NCBI RefSeq assembly: GCF_003660165.1
Contig: NZ_CP032829.1
Span: forward strand, 2,431,001-2,495,000
DNA: 64,000 bases
Source of the DNA: Sphingomonas paeninsulae
Lineage (GTDB): Bacteria; Pseudomonadota; Alphaproteobacteria; Sphingomonadales; Sphingomonadaceae
Direction of reading: 5' to 3'
In this document: positions 21,270-30,761 of the stretch, piece after piece
Layout: each line of letters opens with the position of its first letter
How positions within the stretch are numbered: the stretch's first letter is position 1
Translations under genes and position numbers: made by a program
Notes under the pieces: model-generated
Database searches by the model: none
Told to the model about the DNA's origin: nothing
Seen by the model: the letters and a program-made list of their open reading frames with translations, nothing else

Positions 21270-22868
21270 CTATATCGCCAGTTTCCATTCGACCGACACA
21301 CGCCAGTTATCAGTCAATCCAGGATAGGGACGTGAAATGGACTTTGCCCCCTCTAGCCCGATTTCGGCCTTTGTGGTGTACCTCAACCGCGTCCCAACGC
21401 CCGCCGAAGCCAGCCCATAGGAAGCACCCGTATAAGGACCGCGATCGAGTATCGAAACGCGTGCGCCGTCGGTGAAAACATAAAGCTCTGTGTTCTCAAG
21501 CTTCTTCGCGATCTTTGGCAGGACGGCCAGTTCGACCGAACCCGCAATACCCCGGTCGGCGCTCAGGATACCGGCATCGAATGCGCGGCCAAAGTCTGCC
21601 CCGCCAACGGCAAAGCGTTCGGCTGCAGGAAGGCGGTCGCTCGTGTATTGGCCGCTTGCCCAGACGCGCGCGATCACGACCTTGCCGATTTTCTGTCCGA
21701 TGGCGGCTGCTAGGTTGGCTTTAGTGAAAACACGGTCGGCGAAGGGGGCATCGACGTGTGACCCTAAAATCCCGAGACCCCGACTGATCGTTCCCGAAAA
21801 TTCGATCGAGCGTTTTTCACTTCGCTGCGAACCGCTGGCGCTAATCCGTGCGGCACGAGTCCGTTCGGATGCTATCAGGCTGCCGAATGCCGCGTTGTCG
21901 CTGTTGATACCGTCGATGCCTGCCGAAAGGAAGAGGTCGCGTTTATAGCCCCGGATCAGCGGATAGCTGACCGTAACCCCCGCCGTCTTTGCGGAACCTT
22001 CGATCGGAATCGAGCGTGGGCGCGTCTTCAGATAGCCTAAGTTGGCGGAGACGGTGACGCCCTCATAACCGACAGGGATCTGATATCCGGCCCCGGCATA
22101 AAGGAAATCGCGGAAGTTTGAGGAGGCTGCTCCGCTCAGGCTGAATTGGTCGCCGTCGGTCAACGCTTCGAAAAGCTTTGCGCTACCCTCAAACTGTCCC
22201 TGACCCAGCAACTGCGTGCCGCGATTGCTATAGCCGAAGTCGAACTTCGTGCGCTTTTGATGCGGCGTGATCGTCAGCGAGATCGCGCCGGTGTCGCCTG
22301 TTGATAATGCAGACAAGTCGTATGTCAGTCCCGGCAAGTCGCGCATCAATGAAATTTGACGTTCGAAGTACGTGCGTGACAGGGGACGTATCCCGATCAG
22401 GTTTTCGGTCATGCGCCGAACGCGGGGATGGGCTCGTTTTTTCGGATCGACGATCGCTGTTGCCGCGACATAACCCTCTATAACATCGACATGTACCTGA
22501 CCTTCGGCAAAGTCCTGTGCGCCGATCGCAACCGTATAGAGCGCGATATCGCTTTTGGCATAGGCCGCTGAAAGCGCCGCTGCGAGGGCAGTCAGCGTCG
22601 GTTTGTCGGCGGGACGGCCAAGGAATGGCTTTGCAGCATCGGCAACGCGCGCCGGCACTTTTTCGCCGCGAAAACTGATGCCCCGGATCGCAGTGGTCGG
22701 GCTGGTGGCGGTGACGACCACACCGCCGCGCTGAGGATTTGATTTCTGGTCAGGCAGATCGGGCTGAACCGCCCGGTCGATCCGGCCGCGATCGATGATG
22801 AGTGGCGTCGTAGAGGCGCTGACGCCGGGAGCCGCCGCGGCGGCCCACAGGATGAATACGAACGACAT
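21270..22868 (-). CDS. ShlB/FhaC-type two-partner secretion outer membrane translocator (TpsB)
   Basis: This 532-residue Omp85-superfamily protein starts with a signal peptide. A POTRA-type region follows (RGISFRGEKVPARVADAAKPFLGRP, then a DVIEGYVAA strand), and the C-terminal half is a beta-barrel. FDFGYSNRGTQLLGQGQFEG and the RFAVGGADFGRAFDAG loop match the FhaC L6/VRGY-like region, and the chain ends in a barrel strand (NWRVSVEWKLAI). TpsB proteins secrete TpsA exoproteins, but no TPS-domain protein is nearby. The gene upstream on the same strand encodes a repeat-rich lipoprotein, the probable partner. Confidence 0.88.
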   Translation of the reverse strand: MSFVFILWAAAAAPGVSASTTPLIIDRGRIDRAVQPDLPDQKSNPQRGGVVVTATSPTTAIRGISFRGEKVPARVADAAKPFLGRPADKPTLTALAAALSAAYAKSDIALYTVAIGAQDFAEGQVHVDVIEGYVAATAIVDPKKRAHPRVRRMTENLIGIRPLSRTYFERQISLMRDLPGLTYDLSALSTGDTGAISLTITPHQKRTKFDFGYSNRGTQLLGQGQFEGSAKLFEALTDGDQFSLSGAASSNFRDFLYAGAGYQIPVGYEGVTVSANLGYLKTRPRSIPIEGSAKTAGVTVSYPLIRGYKRDLFLSAGIDGINSDNAAFGSLIASERTRAARISASGSQRSEKRSIEFSGTISRGLGILGSHVDAPFADRVFTKANLAAAIGQKIGKVVIARVWASGQYTSDRLPAAERFAVGGADFGRAFDAGILSADRGIAGSVELAVLPKIAKKLENTELYVFTDGARVSILDRGPYTGASYGLASAGVGTRLRYTTKAEIGLEGAKSISRPYPGLTDNWRVSVEWKLAI

Positions 22869-22978
22869 TATTGTCCCCCTGGGTTGTCCCCTGGATTTTG
22901 ATTTTTCGAACTAAAGGCATCGGGTTAAAGGCGTCGGGTCGTGAACGGGCGGGCCGGATTTACCGGCCCGCCGCTTCA

Positions 22979-24369
22979 TCAATGACCTGTAAGGCCGCCC
23001 AACAATCCGTGGACGACCCCGGTTGCAGTATTCGCGACGCCGCCCACTGTGCCGGTGACGCCGTTCAATGTGCTTCCCAGCGGATTGGTGGCTGCGACTC
23101 CGCCGCCTGCGCCGCCGGTCAATCCTCCGGTCAGGCCTGCGACCGTACCACCAAGACCACCGGTCACGCCCGCGACGGTGCCACCGAGACCACCGGTCGC
23201 CGTGCCGCCGGTCAATCCTCCGGTGAGGCCCGCGACTGTACCACCAAGACCACCGGTCACGCCCGCGACCACGCCACCAACACCGCCGGTCGCCGTACCG
23301 CCGGTCAATCCTCCGGTGAGGCCCGCGACTGTACCACCAAGGCCACTGGTCACGCCCGCGACCACGCCACCAACACCGCCGGTCGCCGTACCGCCGGTCA
23401 ATCCTCCGGTGAGGCCCGCGACTGTACCACCAAGGCCACTGGTCACGCCCGCGACCACGCCGCCAACACCGCCGGTCGCTGCGCCGCCGGTCAATGCGCC
23501 GGTCAGCCCCTTGACCGTGCCACCAAGGCCACCAGTCAGGCCAGCGACCGCGCCACCCACACCGCCGGTCGCTGTGCCGCCGGTCAATCCTCCGGTCAGG
23601 CCCGCGAGCGTGCTACCAAGGACTCCAGCGCCCGGTTTGGTAATGTCGAGGATTGCCAGGTGATTGCCGGAAAGAGCACCTGCCGTCACGAGTTGTCCGG
23701 TTATTGGCGTCTTTGACAGCAAGTTCACGCCGATCAGAGACTGTCCATCGGATACGCCAATCAACTGATTGTTGGCGATGCCGAGCGATACCAGTTGGCC
23801 AAGGCTATTGGTGGCTCCACCGGCAAGAATGGTCTGGCCGTTGCCGATATCCACAAGCGTCTGGCCCGTTTTGGTCAGGACGCGCGTGACGATGCCGGTA
23901 ACGGGCGTTGTGACGGGAACGATGTCGTTGACGGTTTGCACCACCGGATTGCTCGCGGCAGTGGTACCGAGAACGACATTACCTGCCAGGACCAGCACCT
24001 GGCCGACGACACCCAGTGACGAGCCGGTCTGCGTTCCGCCGCTCGAAGAGCCGCCAGAAGTTCCACCACTCGAAGTGCCACCGGAAGTTCCGCCTGAAGT
24101 GCCGCCGCTTGAGGTTCCACCTGACGTGCCGCCGCTGCTCGAAGTACCACCGGAGGTTCCACCTGACGTGCCACCGCTGCTCGAAGTGCCACCGGAAGTT
24201 CCACCACTCGAAGTGCCGCCCGAAGAGCCGCCATCACCCCCAGGCGGGGGGGCTGTTCGCCAACACTGGCGACGCGGTAAGAACTGCTTCCCGAACAAGC
24301 GACCAGAATCGAGCAGGATGTCAGAATGACTCCGAGAACGGCGATTTTGTATTTGCGATTGTTGTGCAT
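22979..24369 (-). CDS. Glycine-rich repeat lipoprotein, frameshifted in a poly-C tract
   Basis: The start at 24369 has TTAGGAG upstream and encodes a lipoprotein signal ending in the lipobox LVACSGSSS. After about 40 residues the frame is lost at seven C residues on the coding strand (24246-24252); one more C restores a single frame into PPPGGDGG. The mature protein then has a Gly-Ser-Thr linker (GGTSSGG units), a beta-rich middle part, and six copies of a 31-residue Gly/Thr/Val repeat. It lies 110 bases upstream of the TpsB gene on the same strand. Function is unknown; a surface-displayed adhesin or matrix protein is plausible. Confidence 0.75.
23112..23620. repeat. Tandem 93-bp coding repeat
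   Basis: The string CCGCCGGTCAAT recurs at 23112, 23205, 23298, 23391, 23484 and 23577, an exact 93-bp period. Each full unit encodes 31 residues of the lipoprotein on the minus strand, including GLTGGLTGGTATGG. Units are highly similar, with mostly silent or Val/Leu/Ser-Gly changes, and the last is partial. Copy number is expected to vary by recombination. Confidence 0.92.
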
Positions 24370-24375
24370 GTTCAA

Positions 24376-24613
24376 TCTCCTAAATTAGAACTTTTGGCAA
24401 AATTTAATTGCTGAGGTCTAATTAAGTCACAGTTTCCTTCATATATCCATTAACAGTTTGGTTAATATTATATTTATCGGATTTGTTAATTATAGAACTG
24501 AAATCTATTAGTGAATCTTAGTGGAGATGTGTAATTTGTGTATTATGTGTATTAATAGTTTTACTTCAAAATTTAATAATCTGTGAATAGGCCCGTGGGC
24601 GGTATCCGGAGCC
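24376..24613. other. AT-rich divergent intergenic region
   Basis: This stretch between the repeat lipoprotein (minus) and the groESL promoter (plus) is strikingly AT-rich compared with the GC-rich surroundings, especially 24400-24590 with long A/T tracts. No open reading frame of convincing quality is present. It should contain the lipoprotein promoter. Such islands commonly bind xenogeneic silencers or mark horizontally acquired DNA, which is inference here. Confidence 0.7.
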
Positions 24614-24642
24614 TTGACGATGCCAATCCGCATACACATATG
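24614..24642 (+). promoter_or_regulatory. Candidate groESL promoter
   Basis: TTGACG at 24614-24619 and CATATG at 24637-24642, with a 17-base spacer, form a plausible housekeeping promoter immediately upstream of the CIRCE operator. The -10 match is weak. A heat-shock sigma promoter in the same place cannot be excluded. Confidence 0.45.
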
Positions 24643-24649
24643 TGCGCTG

Positions 24650-24676
24650 CTGGCACTCGATCTCGTTGAGTGCTAA
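24650..24676 (+). promoter_or_regulatory. CIRCE operator (HrcA site)
   Basis: CTGGCACTC, nine bases, then GAGTGCTAA matches the CIRCE inverted repeat TTAGCACTC-N9-GAGTGCTAA with two changes in the left arm. It lies 48 bases before groES and predicts HrcA repression relieved by heat shock. Confidence 0.92.
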
Positions 24677-24723
24677 CGCAAAGGTTCACGCTCCTGATTG
24701 GAGCCAAGACAAGGGTGACATCC

Positions 24724-25011
24724 ATGAACTTTCGACCCCTGCACGATCGCGTGCTCGTTCGCCGCATCGAAGCCGAAGCAAAGACAGCTGGCGGGATTAT
24801 CATTCCGGAAACAGCCAAGGAAAAGCCACAGGAAGGCGAAGTCGTCTCCGCTGGTTCGGGCACGAAGGCTGAAGACGGCACGGTTACGCCGCTGGACGTT
24901 AAGGCCGGCGACAAGATCCTGTTCGGCAAGTGGTCGGGCACAGAGGTCAAGCTGAACGGCGAAGACCTGCTCATCATGAAAGAAAGCGACATTCTCGGGA
25001 TCGTTGGCTGA
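24724..25011 (+). CDS. groES: Co-chaperonin GroES
   Basis: This 95-residue subunit forms the heptameric lid of the chaperonin. [17 protein letters not shown], the mobile loop [16 protein letters not shown], and [27 protein letters not shown] are canonical. ATG 24724 is the family start; longer in-frame options overlap the CIRCE region. It precedes groEL by 49 bases and is controlled by the CIRCE operator. Confidence 0.97.
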   Translation: MNFRPLHDRVLVRRIEAEAKTAGGIIIPETAKEKPQEGEVVSAGSGTKAEDGTVTPLDVKAGDKILFGKWSGTEVKLNGEDLLIMKESDILGIVG

Positions 25012-25021
25012 ACGCCACTGA

Positions 25022-26707
<1,686 letters not shown>

Positions 26708-26715
26708 TTTCGGAC

Positions 26716-26738
26716 CCGGGCCAGCGATGCTGGCCCGG
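26716..26738 (+). terminator. Hairpin downstream of groEL
   Basis: CCGGGCCAGC and GCTGGCCCGG pair perfectly over ten bases with the three-base loop GAT. No T-run follows, so this may be an RNA-stabilising or weak terminator structure rather than a classical intrinsic terminator. Confidence 0.6.
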
Positions 26739-26801
26739 ATACGAAATCAGAACGGACGGCGGGGCGGCAACGTCTTCGTTGGCCGATCCAGACCGACGAC
26801 G

Positions 26802-26823
26802 AGTGCGGGCTTTTGCCCGCACT
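26802..26823 (+). terminator. Second hairpin downstream of groEL
   Basis: AGTGCGGGC and GCCCGCACT form a perfect nine-base stem around a TTTT loop. No downstream T-tract is seen. Together with the hairpin at 26716 it probably ends the groESL transcript. Confidence 0.6.
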
Positions 26824-26898
26824 GTTCAAGCTACAAGATGGGTCGGGGGGAAACCTCCGGCCTTTTCTTTGTGGAGTTGGTGGTGGGGATTTCCGACC

Positions 26899-27075
26899 TT
26901 AAGGTTTTGAAATACTCTCATTTCTAACCATCGGCGCGACTGCGTTTTTGTCCAGCATTGTCGCCGCATCGTTCAGTGCCTGTGCTTCGCTTCGCGTGAC
27001 ACCGCCGACGGTGTTGCCATTAGGCGATCCGCACCCGGAGAGGGCGATCAAGGCGAGCAGGGCAAGTGTACGCAT
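26899..27075 (-). CDS. Small lipoprotein, unknown function
   Basis: This 58-residue protein starts at ATG 27075 with MRTLALLALIALSGCG, a textbook lipoprotein signal whose LSGC lipobox gives a mature peptide of about 45 residues. The mature part (RSEAQALNDAATMLDKN) looks helical. It lies downstream of the other small lipoprotein on the same strand, but an intrinsic terminator separates them. I do not recognise a family. Confidence 0.65.
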   Translation of the reverse strand: MRTLALLALIALSGCGSPNGNTVGGVTRSEAQALNDAATMLDKNAVAPMVRNESISKP

Positions 27076-27115
27076 CGCGTCATAGTGCCGCGCAGGACGT
27101 TTTTGCGCCAGACAG

Positions 27116-27148
27116 AAAAAAGGGCCGCCCCGCTCCCCGGGACGACCC
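27116..27148 (-). terminator. Intrinsic terminator of the 27190-27498 gene
   Basis: On the minus strand GGGTCGTCCCG and CGGGGCGGCCC form an eleven-base stem with two G-U pairs and a GGGAG loop, followed directly by six T residues. It ends the transcript of the alanine-rich lipoprotein. Confidence 0.85.
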
Positions 27149-27189
27149 TCCATTCATTTGACTTCAAATCATTTGGTAAGGTGAGACCC

Positions 27190-27498
27190 TTACTTCTTGA
27201 TCGTGTTACCTGCGTCGACCATCGCGTTGCCGGCAGCAGCGCGCATTTTGTCAGCAGCCGAACCAGCCTTGTCGGCAGCGGCCTGTGCAGTGTTCTGAGC
27301 ATTGTCGAGCGTCGATGCCGCCGAAGCCATTGCATTATTGGTCGCTGTGTCGACGGTGTTCACCGCAGCAGCAGCAGTCGCATTCGCGTCGGCAGCCAAT
27401 GAGTTGGCAGCTTCGGCAGTGTCATTCTTAGCTTTGTGGCTGCAGGCAGCAACGCTGACGGCGGCAGCGAGGACGGCGACGAGTGTAAATTTCTTCAT
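27190..27498 (-). CDS. Alanine-rich helical lipoprotein
   Basis: This 102-residue protein has a lipoprotein signal (MKKFTLVAVLAAAVSVAACS, lipobox VAAC). The mature part is rich in Ala, Asp and Asn with a heptad-like pattern (NTVDTATNNAM, TLDNAQNTAQAAADKAG). This resembles small coiled-coil envelope lipoproteins, but no named family is assignable. GGGGAGTATCCC lies upstream of the ATG and a strong terminator follows the stop. Confidence 0.8.
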   Translation of the reverse strand: MKKFTLVAVLAAAVSVAACSHKAKNDTAEAANSLAADANATAAAAVNTVDTATNNAMASAASTLDNAQNTAQAAADKAGSAADKMRAAAGNAMVDAGNTIKK

Positions 27499-27630
27499 GG
27501 GATACTCCCCTAGTTATTATGAAACCTGCCGGTACGACAGCCCCCGTTGCGGTGCCGTTCCGGAGGCGCTGAATTATCCCTGTGATTCGGGCTTGGCAAG
27601 ACGGGTCAGTCACCTGCTTTCGATTGACCA

Positions 27631-27652
27631 CATATAAAGAATTCTTTATATG
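27631..27652. promoter_or_regulatory. Perfect 22-bp palindrome, probable SahR operator
   Basis: CATATAAAGAA is followed directly by its exact reverse complement, ending eight bases before the sahR start codon. SahR is an ArsR-type regulator of S-adenosylhomocysteine-cycle genes that binds a palindrome upstream of its targets. The location predicts autoregulation plus control of metF and metH. Confidence 0.75.
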
Positions 27653-27659
27653 ACTTTTC

Positions 27660-28610
27660 ATGATCGAAGTTATCGACATTTTCCGTGCGCTTGCGGACCC
27701 GACCCGATTGCGGATCATTGCCTTGTTGAGAACGATGGAACTGTCGGTTGGGGAGATGGCGCAAGTGCTGGAGCAAAGCCAGCCTCGTGTATCACGTCAT
27801 GTTCGAATTCTTTGCGATGCAGGACTGGCGACGCGACGGCGCGAGGGGAGCTGGGTTTTCCTTGCCCCCGCACCGTCGGCACTCGCGGTGCCGCTGTTCG
27901 GGTTGCTGGATGTGGCGACGGCTGGGCAGGGCGATCATCAACAGCGCGCTGATGTGGCTCGTCTGGCAGCGGTTCGCGCCGATCGGACAGCGGCGGCCTC
28001 GCGATATTTCGCACAGCACGCCGATCATTGGGACGCGATCCGTTCGCTTCATGTGGCGGAGAGCGCAGTGGAGGCGCGGATGCATGCCGTGCTGGGTGAC
28101 AATATCGGCAGGCTTGTGGATATCGGCACTGGCACTGGACGGATGATTGAGCTGTTTGGCAGTAAAGCGGCGCATACCGTCGGCATTGATCGCAGCCCCG
28201 AGATGTTGCGACTTGCCCGTTCCAAGCTGAGTGAAAGCGGTGCCGAAAAATGGGAGCTGCGCCAGGGCGATCTGACTGCGCTCCCGCTCGAGGACAGTAG
28301 CGCGGACACTGTTATCCTGCATCAGGTATTGCATTATATTCCCACACCCGAAGCTGCTCTGGCAGAGGTTGGCCGTCTGCTCGCGCCGGGTGGACGGCTG
28401 TTGATTGTCGACTTCGCAAGCCATGACCGCGAGGAGTTGCGCGTGCAGGATGCCCATGCGCGCCTTGGGTTTTCGGACCGACAAATGGGTTTGTGGTTTG
28501 TGGCGGCGGGCCTGTCGCTCGACCGGACGGAAACGCTGGATGGCGGCGAACTAACGGTGAAACTCTGGCTGGCGACACGACCCGCCTTGATGAAAGCGAT
28601 TGCGGCATGA
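27660..28610 (+). CDS. sahR: ArsR-type regulator fused to a SAM methyltransferase domain (SahR-like)
   Basis: This 316-residue protein begins with an ArsR winged helix (FRALADPTRLRIIALL, then the recognition helix around QSQPRVSRHVRIL, residues 1-80). A class I SAM-dependent methyltransferase fold follows; VDIGTGTGRMIEL near residue 155 is motif I. The combined architecture and position next to metF-metH fit SahR, which senses S-adenosylhomocysteine to control methionine recycling. The stop overlaps the metF start (ATGA). Alternatively it could be a true methyltransferase, but the operon supports regulation. Confidence 0.85.
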   Translation: MIEVIDIFRALADPTRLRIIALLRTMELSVGEMAQVLEQSQPRVSRHVRILCDAGLATRRREGSWVFLAPAPSALAVPLFGLLDVATAGQGDHQQRADVARLAAVRADRTAAASRYFAQHADHWDAIRSLHVAESAVEARMHAVLGDNIGRLVDIGTGTGRMIELFGSKAAHTVGIDRSPEMLRLARSKLSESGAEKWELRQGDLTALPLEDSSADTVILHQVLHYIPTPEAALAEVGRLLAPGGRLLIVDFASHDREELRVQDAHARLGFSDRQMGLWFVAAGLSLDRTETLDGGELTVKLWLATRPALMKAIAA

Positions 28611-29548
28611 CCCTTACTCTGAACCAACTCGAGGAAGCGCGCCGCGCGCTCGATGCGCCGCTGTTTGCTGACCTTGCGGGCGATGCGAATGTGTCTTTCG
28701 AGTTTTTCCCGCCAAAGACCGAAAAGATGAACGAGACGCTGTGGGAAGCTGTACGTTCGCTCGAGCCGCTGGCCCCACGTTTCGTGTCGGTGACTTATGG
28801 CGCGGGCGGATCGACGCGCGAACGGACGCACGCCACCGTCGCGCGCATCGTCCGTGAAACCAGCGTTCCGGCAGCCGCGCACTTGACCTGTGTGGATGCG
28901 AGTCGCGATGAAATCGACGAAGTTGCCCGCGAGTATTGGGCGGCTGGCGTTCGCCATATCGTTGCCCTGCGCGGCGATCCCTCGGTGGCGGGTTCGGCTT
29001 TTGTTGCCCACCCGCAAGGGTATGCGAGTGCTGCCGATCTTGTGACAGGTTTGAAGAAAATCGCACCCTTTGAAATTTCGGTTGCAGCCTATCCCGAAAC
29101 CCACCCCGAGGCGATCAGCAGCGCATCCGATCTCGACAATCTGAAGCGCAAGATCGACGCAGGGGCCGACCGTGCGATTACGCAATTCTTTTTCTCGCCC
29201 GAAGCGTTCTTTCGCTTTCGCGACCGCGCGCGGGCGGTGGGTATTACGGCTGACATCGTTCCCGGTATTTTGCCAGTTTCCAGCGTTGCACAGACCCGCA
29301 AGATCGCTGGCGTGTGCGGGACCGCCATCCCGCCGTGGATGGATCGGCTGTTCGAAGGACTGGATGCACACCCCGGCGCGCGCCAGTTGGTGGCAGCGAC
29401 CGTTGCCGCTGAACTATGCCGCAAGCTTTACGCCGGCGGGGTACGCGACTTTCATTTCTACACATTGAACCGTGCCGAGCTGAGCTATGCGATCTGTCAT
29501 CTGCTCGGCATCCGGCCCCACAAGCAAGCTCAGGAGCAAGCGGCATGA
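28607..29548 (+). CDS. metF: 5,10-methylenetetrahydrofolate reductase
   Basis: This 313-residue flavoenzyme makes 5-methyltetrahydrofolate for methionine synthesis. FEFFPPKTEKM carries the active-site glutamate, followed by FVSVTYGAGGSTRERT, AHLTCVDAS and LRGDP, all MetF signatures; the TQFFFSPEAFFRF segment is also typical. The start overlaps the sahR stop and the stop overlaps the metH1 start (both ATGA), so the four genes form one translationally coupled operon. Confidence 0.96.
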   Translation: MTLTLNQLEEARRALDAPLFADLAGDANVSFEFFPPKTEKMNETLWEAVRSLEPLAPRFVSVTYGAGGSTRERTHATVARIVRETSVPAAAHLTCVDASRDEIDEVAREYWAAGVRHIVALRGDPSVAGSAFVAHPQGYASAADLVTGLKKIAPFEISVAAYPETHPEAISSASDLDNLKRKIDAGADRAITQFFFSPEAFFRFRDRARAVGITADIVPGILPVSSVAQTRKIAGVCGTAIPPWMDRLFEGLDAHPGARQLVAATVAAELCRKLYAGGVRDFHFYTLNRAELSYAICHLLGIRPHKQAQEQAA

Positions 29549-30591
29549 CTGCGCGCGAGGAATTATTAGCAGCAGCGGCCAAGCGCATCCTCATCACGGA
29601 TGGCGCGTTCGGGACGGAAATCCAGAATTACCGACTGGACGAGGCTGCGTATCGTGGCTCGCTTGACCTGACGAAGGATCAGAAGGGCAATAACGACATA
29701 TTGGCGCTCAGCCGCCCACAGGTCATCGATGCGATCACGCGCGATTATCTGAACGCGGGATCGGACATCGTTTCGACCAACACGTTCAGCGCGAACCTGA
29801 TCAGTCAGGCCGATTATGGTGCCGAACATCTGGTGCGCGATATTAACCTTGCTTCTGCAAGTATCGCCCGGAAAGCTGCCGATGATTTTCAGGCACGTGA
29901 TGGGCGCAGGCGGTTTGTCGCGGGTGCTATCGGGCCGACGAACAAGACATTGTCGCTGTCGCCTGACGTCAACGATCCGGGCTTTCGCGAGATTAGCTTC
30001 GACTATTTGAAGGACGTTTACCGCGAACAGATCGACGCGCTGCTGGATGGTGGTGTGGACTTCATCCTGATCGAAACGATTTTCGACACGCTGAACGCCA
30101 AGGCCGGAATCATGGCGGTGATCGAAGCGGGCATCGCGCGCGGGGTCGATGTGCCGTTGATGGTGTCGATGACGCTGACCGATTTGTCGGGGCGTAACTT
30201 GTCGGGCCACACGGTCGAAGCATTTTGGCACGCGGTTCGTCATGCCAAGCCGGTGACGATCGGGCTGAACTGTTCGTTCGGCGCGCAGCAATTGCGGCCT
30301 CATGTGAAGTCGCTGAGCGCCATCGCCGATACGCTGATCATGGTCTATCCGAATGCCGGACTGCCCAATGATTTGGGGCAGTATGACGAACTGCCCGAAC
30401 AGACCGCTGCGCTGGTGCGCGAATGGGCTGATGCGGGGCAGGTCAATATTCTCGGCGGATGCTGCGGATCGACACCGGCGCATATTGCGGCGATGGCAAA
30501 GACGGTGCGTGGGCTTCCGGGGCGTGCACTGCCGGTGCCGCCAGTGGTTACGCGACTGGCCGGGCTGGAGCCGATGATTTTGGCGGCTTGA
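29545..30591 (+). CDS. metH: Methionine synthase, homocysteine-binding half (split MetH)
   Basis: This 348-residue protein equals the first domain of cobalamin-dependent methionine synthase. ILITDGAFGTEIQ opens the barrel, and the zinc cysteines are in GLNCSFGAQQL and GGCCGSTPAHI. It binds zinc-activated homocysteine and receives the methyl group from methylcobalamin on the companion protein. The true start is ATG 29545, which overlaps the metF stop. The remainder of MetH is encoded 171 bases downstream, beyond a palindromic repeat. Confidence 0.93.
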   Translation: MTAREELLAAAAKRILITDGAFGTEIQNYRLDEAAYRGSLDLTKDQKGNNDILALSRPQVIDAITRDYLNAGSDIVSTNTFSANLISQADYGAEHLVRDINLASASIARKAADDFQARDGRRRFVAGAIGPTNKTLSLSPDVNDPGFREISFDYLKDVYREQIDALLDGGVDFILIETIFDTLNAKAGIMAVIEAGIARGVDVPLMVSMTLTDLSGRNLSGHTVEAFWHAVRHAKPVTIGLNCSFGAQQLRPHVKSLSAIADTLIMVYPNAGLPNDLGQYDELPEQTAALVREWADAGQVNILGGCCGSTPAHIAAMAKTVRGLPGRALPVPPVVTRLAGLEPMILAA

Positions 30592-30600
30592 AAATAAGAA

Positions 30601-30680
30601 ACCCGCTTCCCTGAGCCTGTCGAAAAGTTGTCCTGCTTCAACCTTGAAGGACACCCTTCGACAGGCTCAGGGAAGCGGGT
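30601..30680. repeat. Palindromic intergenic repeat, copy 2
   Basis: The left arm 30601-30623 and right arm 30658-30680 are exact reverse complements, sharing CTGAGCCTGTCGA with copy 1 at 16646. The centre contains a second nested inverted repeat (TGTCC and GGACA). It sits between the two metH parts and would form a long stem in RNA. Confidence 0.92.
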
Positions 30681-30761
30681 TTTACTGAAACCTCACTCTG
30701 AACTATTTTACCTCCCTCTCCCGACCCTCTTCCCGTTTTGGGGAGAGGGGGAAAAGAAAAC

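Noticed and set aside
23112-23620. Regular repeats that could suggest a CRISPR array
   Set aside because: The 93-bp period has no unique spacers and lies in frame within a repeat protein; no cas genes are present.
22871-23716. Thr/Ala/Gly-rich plus-strand frame across the repeats
   Set aside because: Repeats stay open in several frames; the minus frame has the lipoprotein signal and ribosome binding site.
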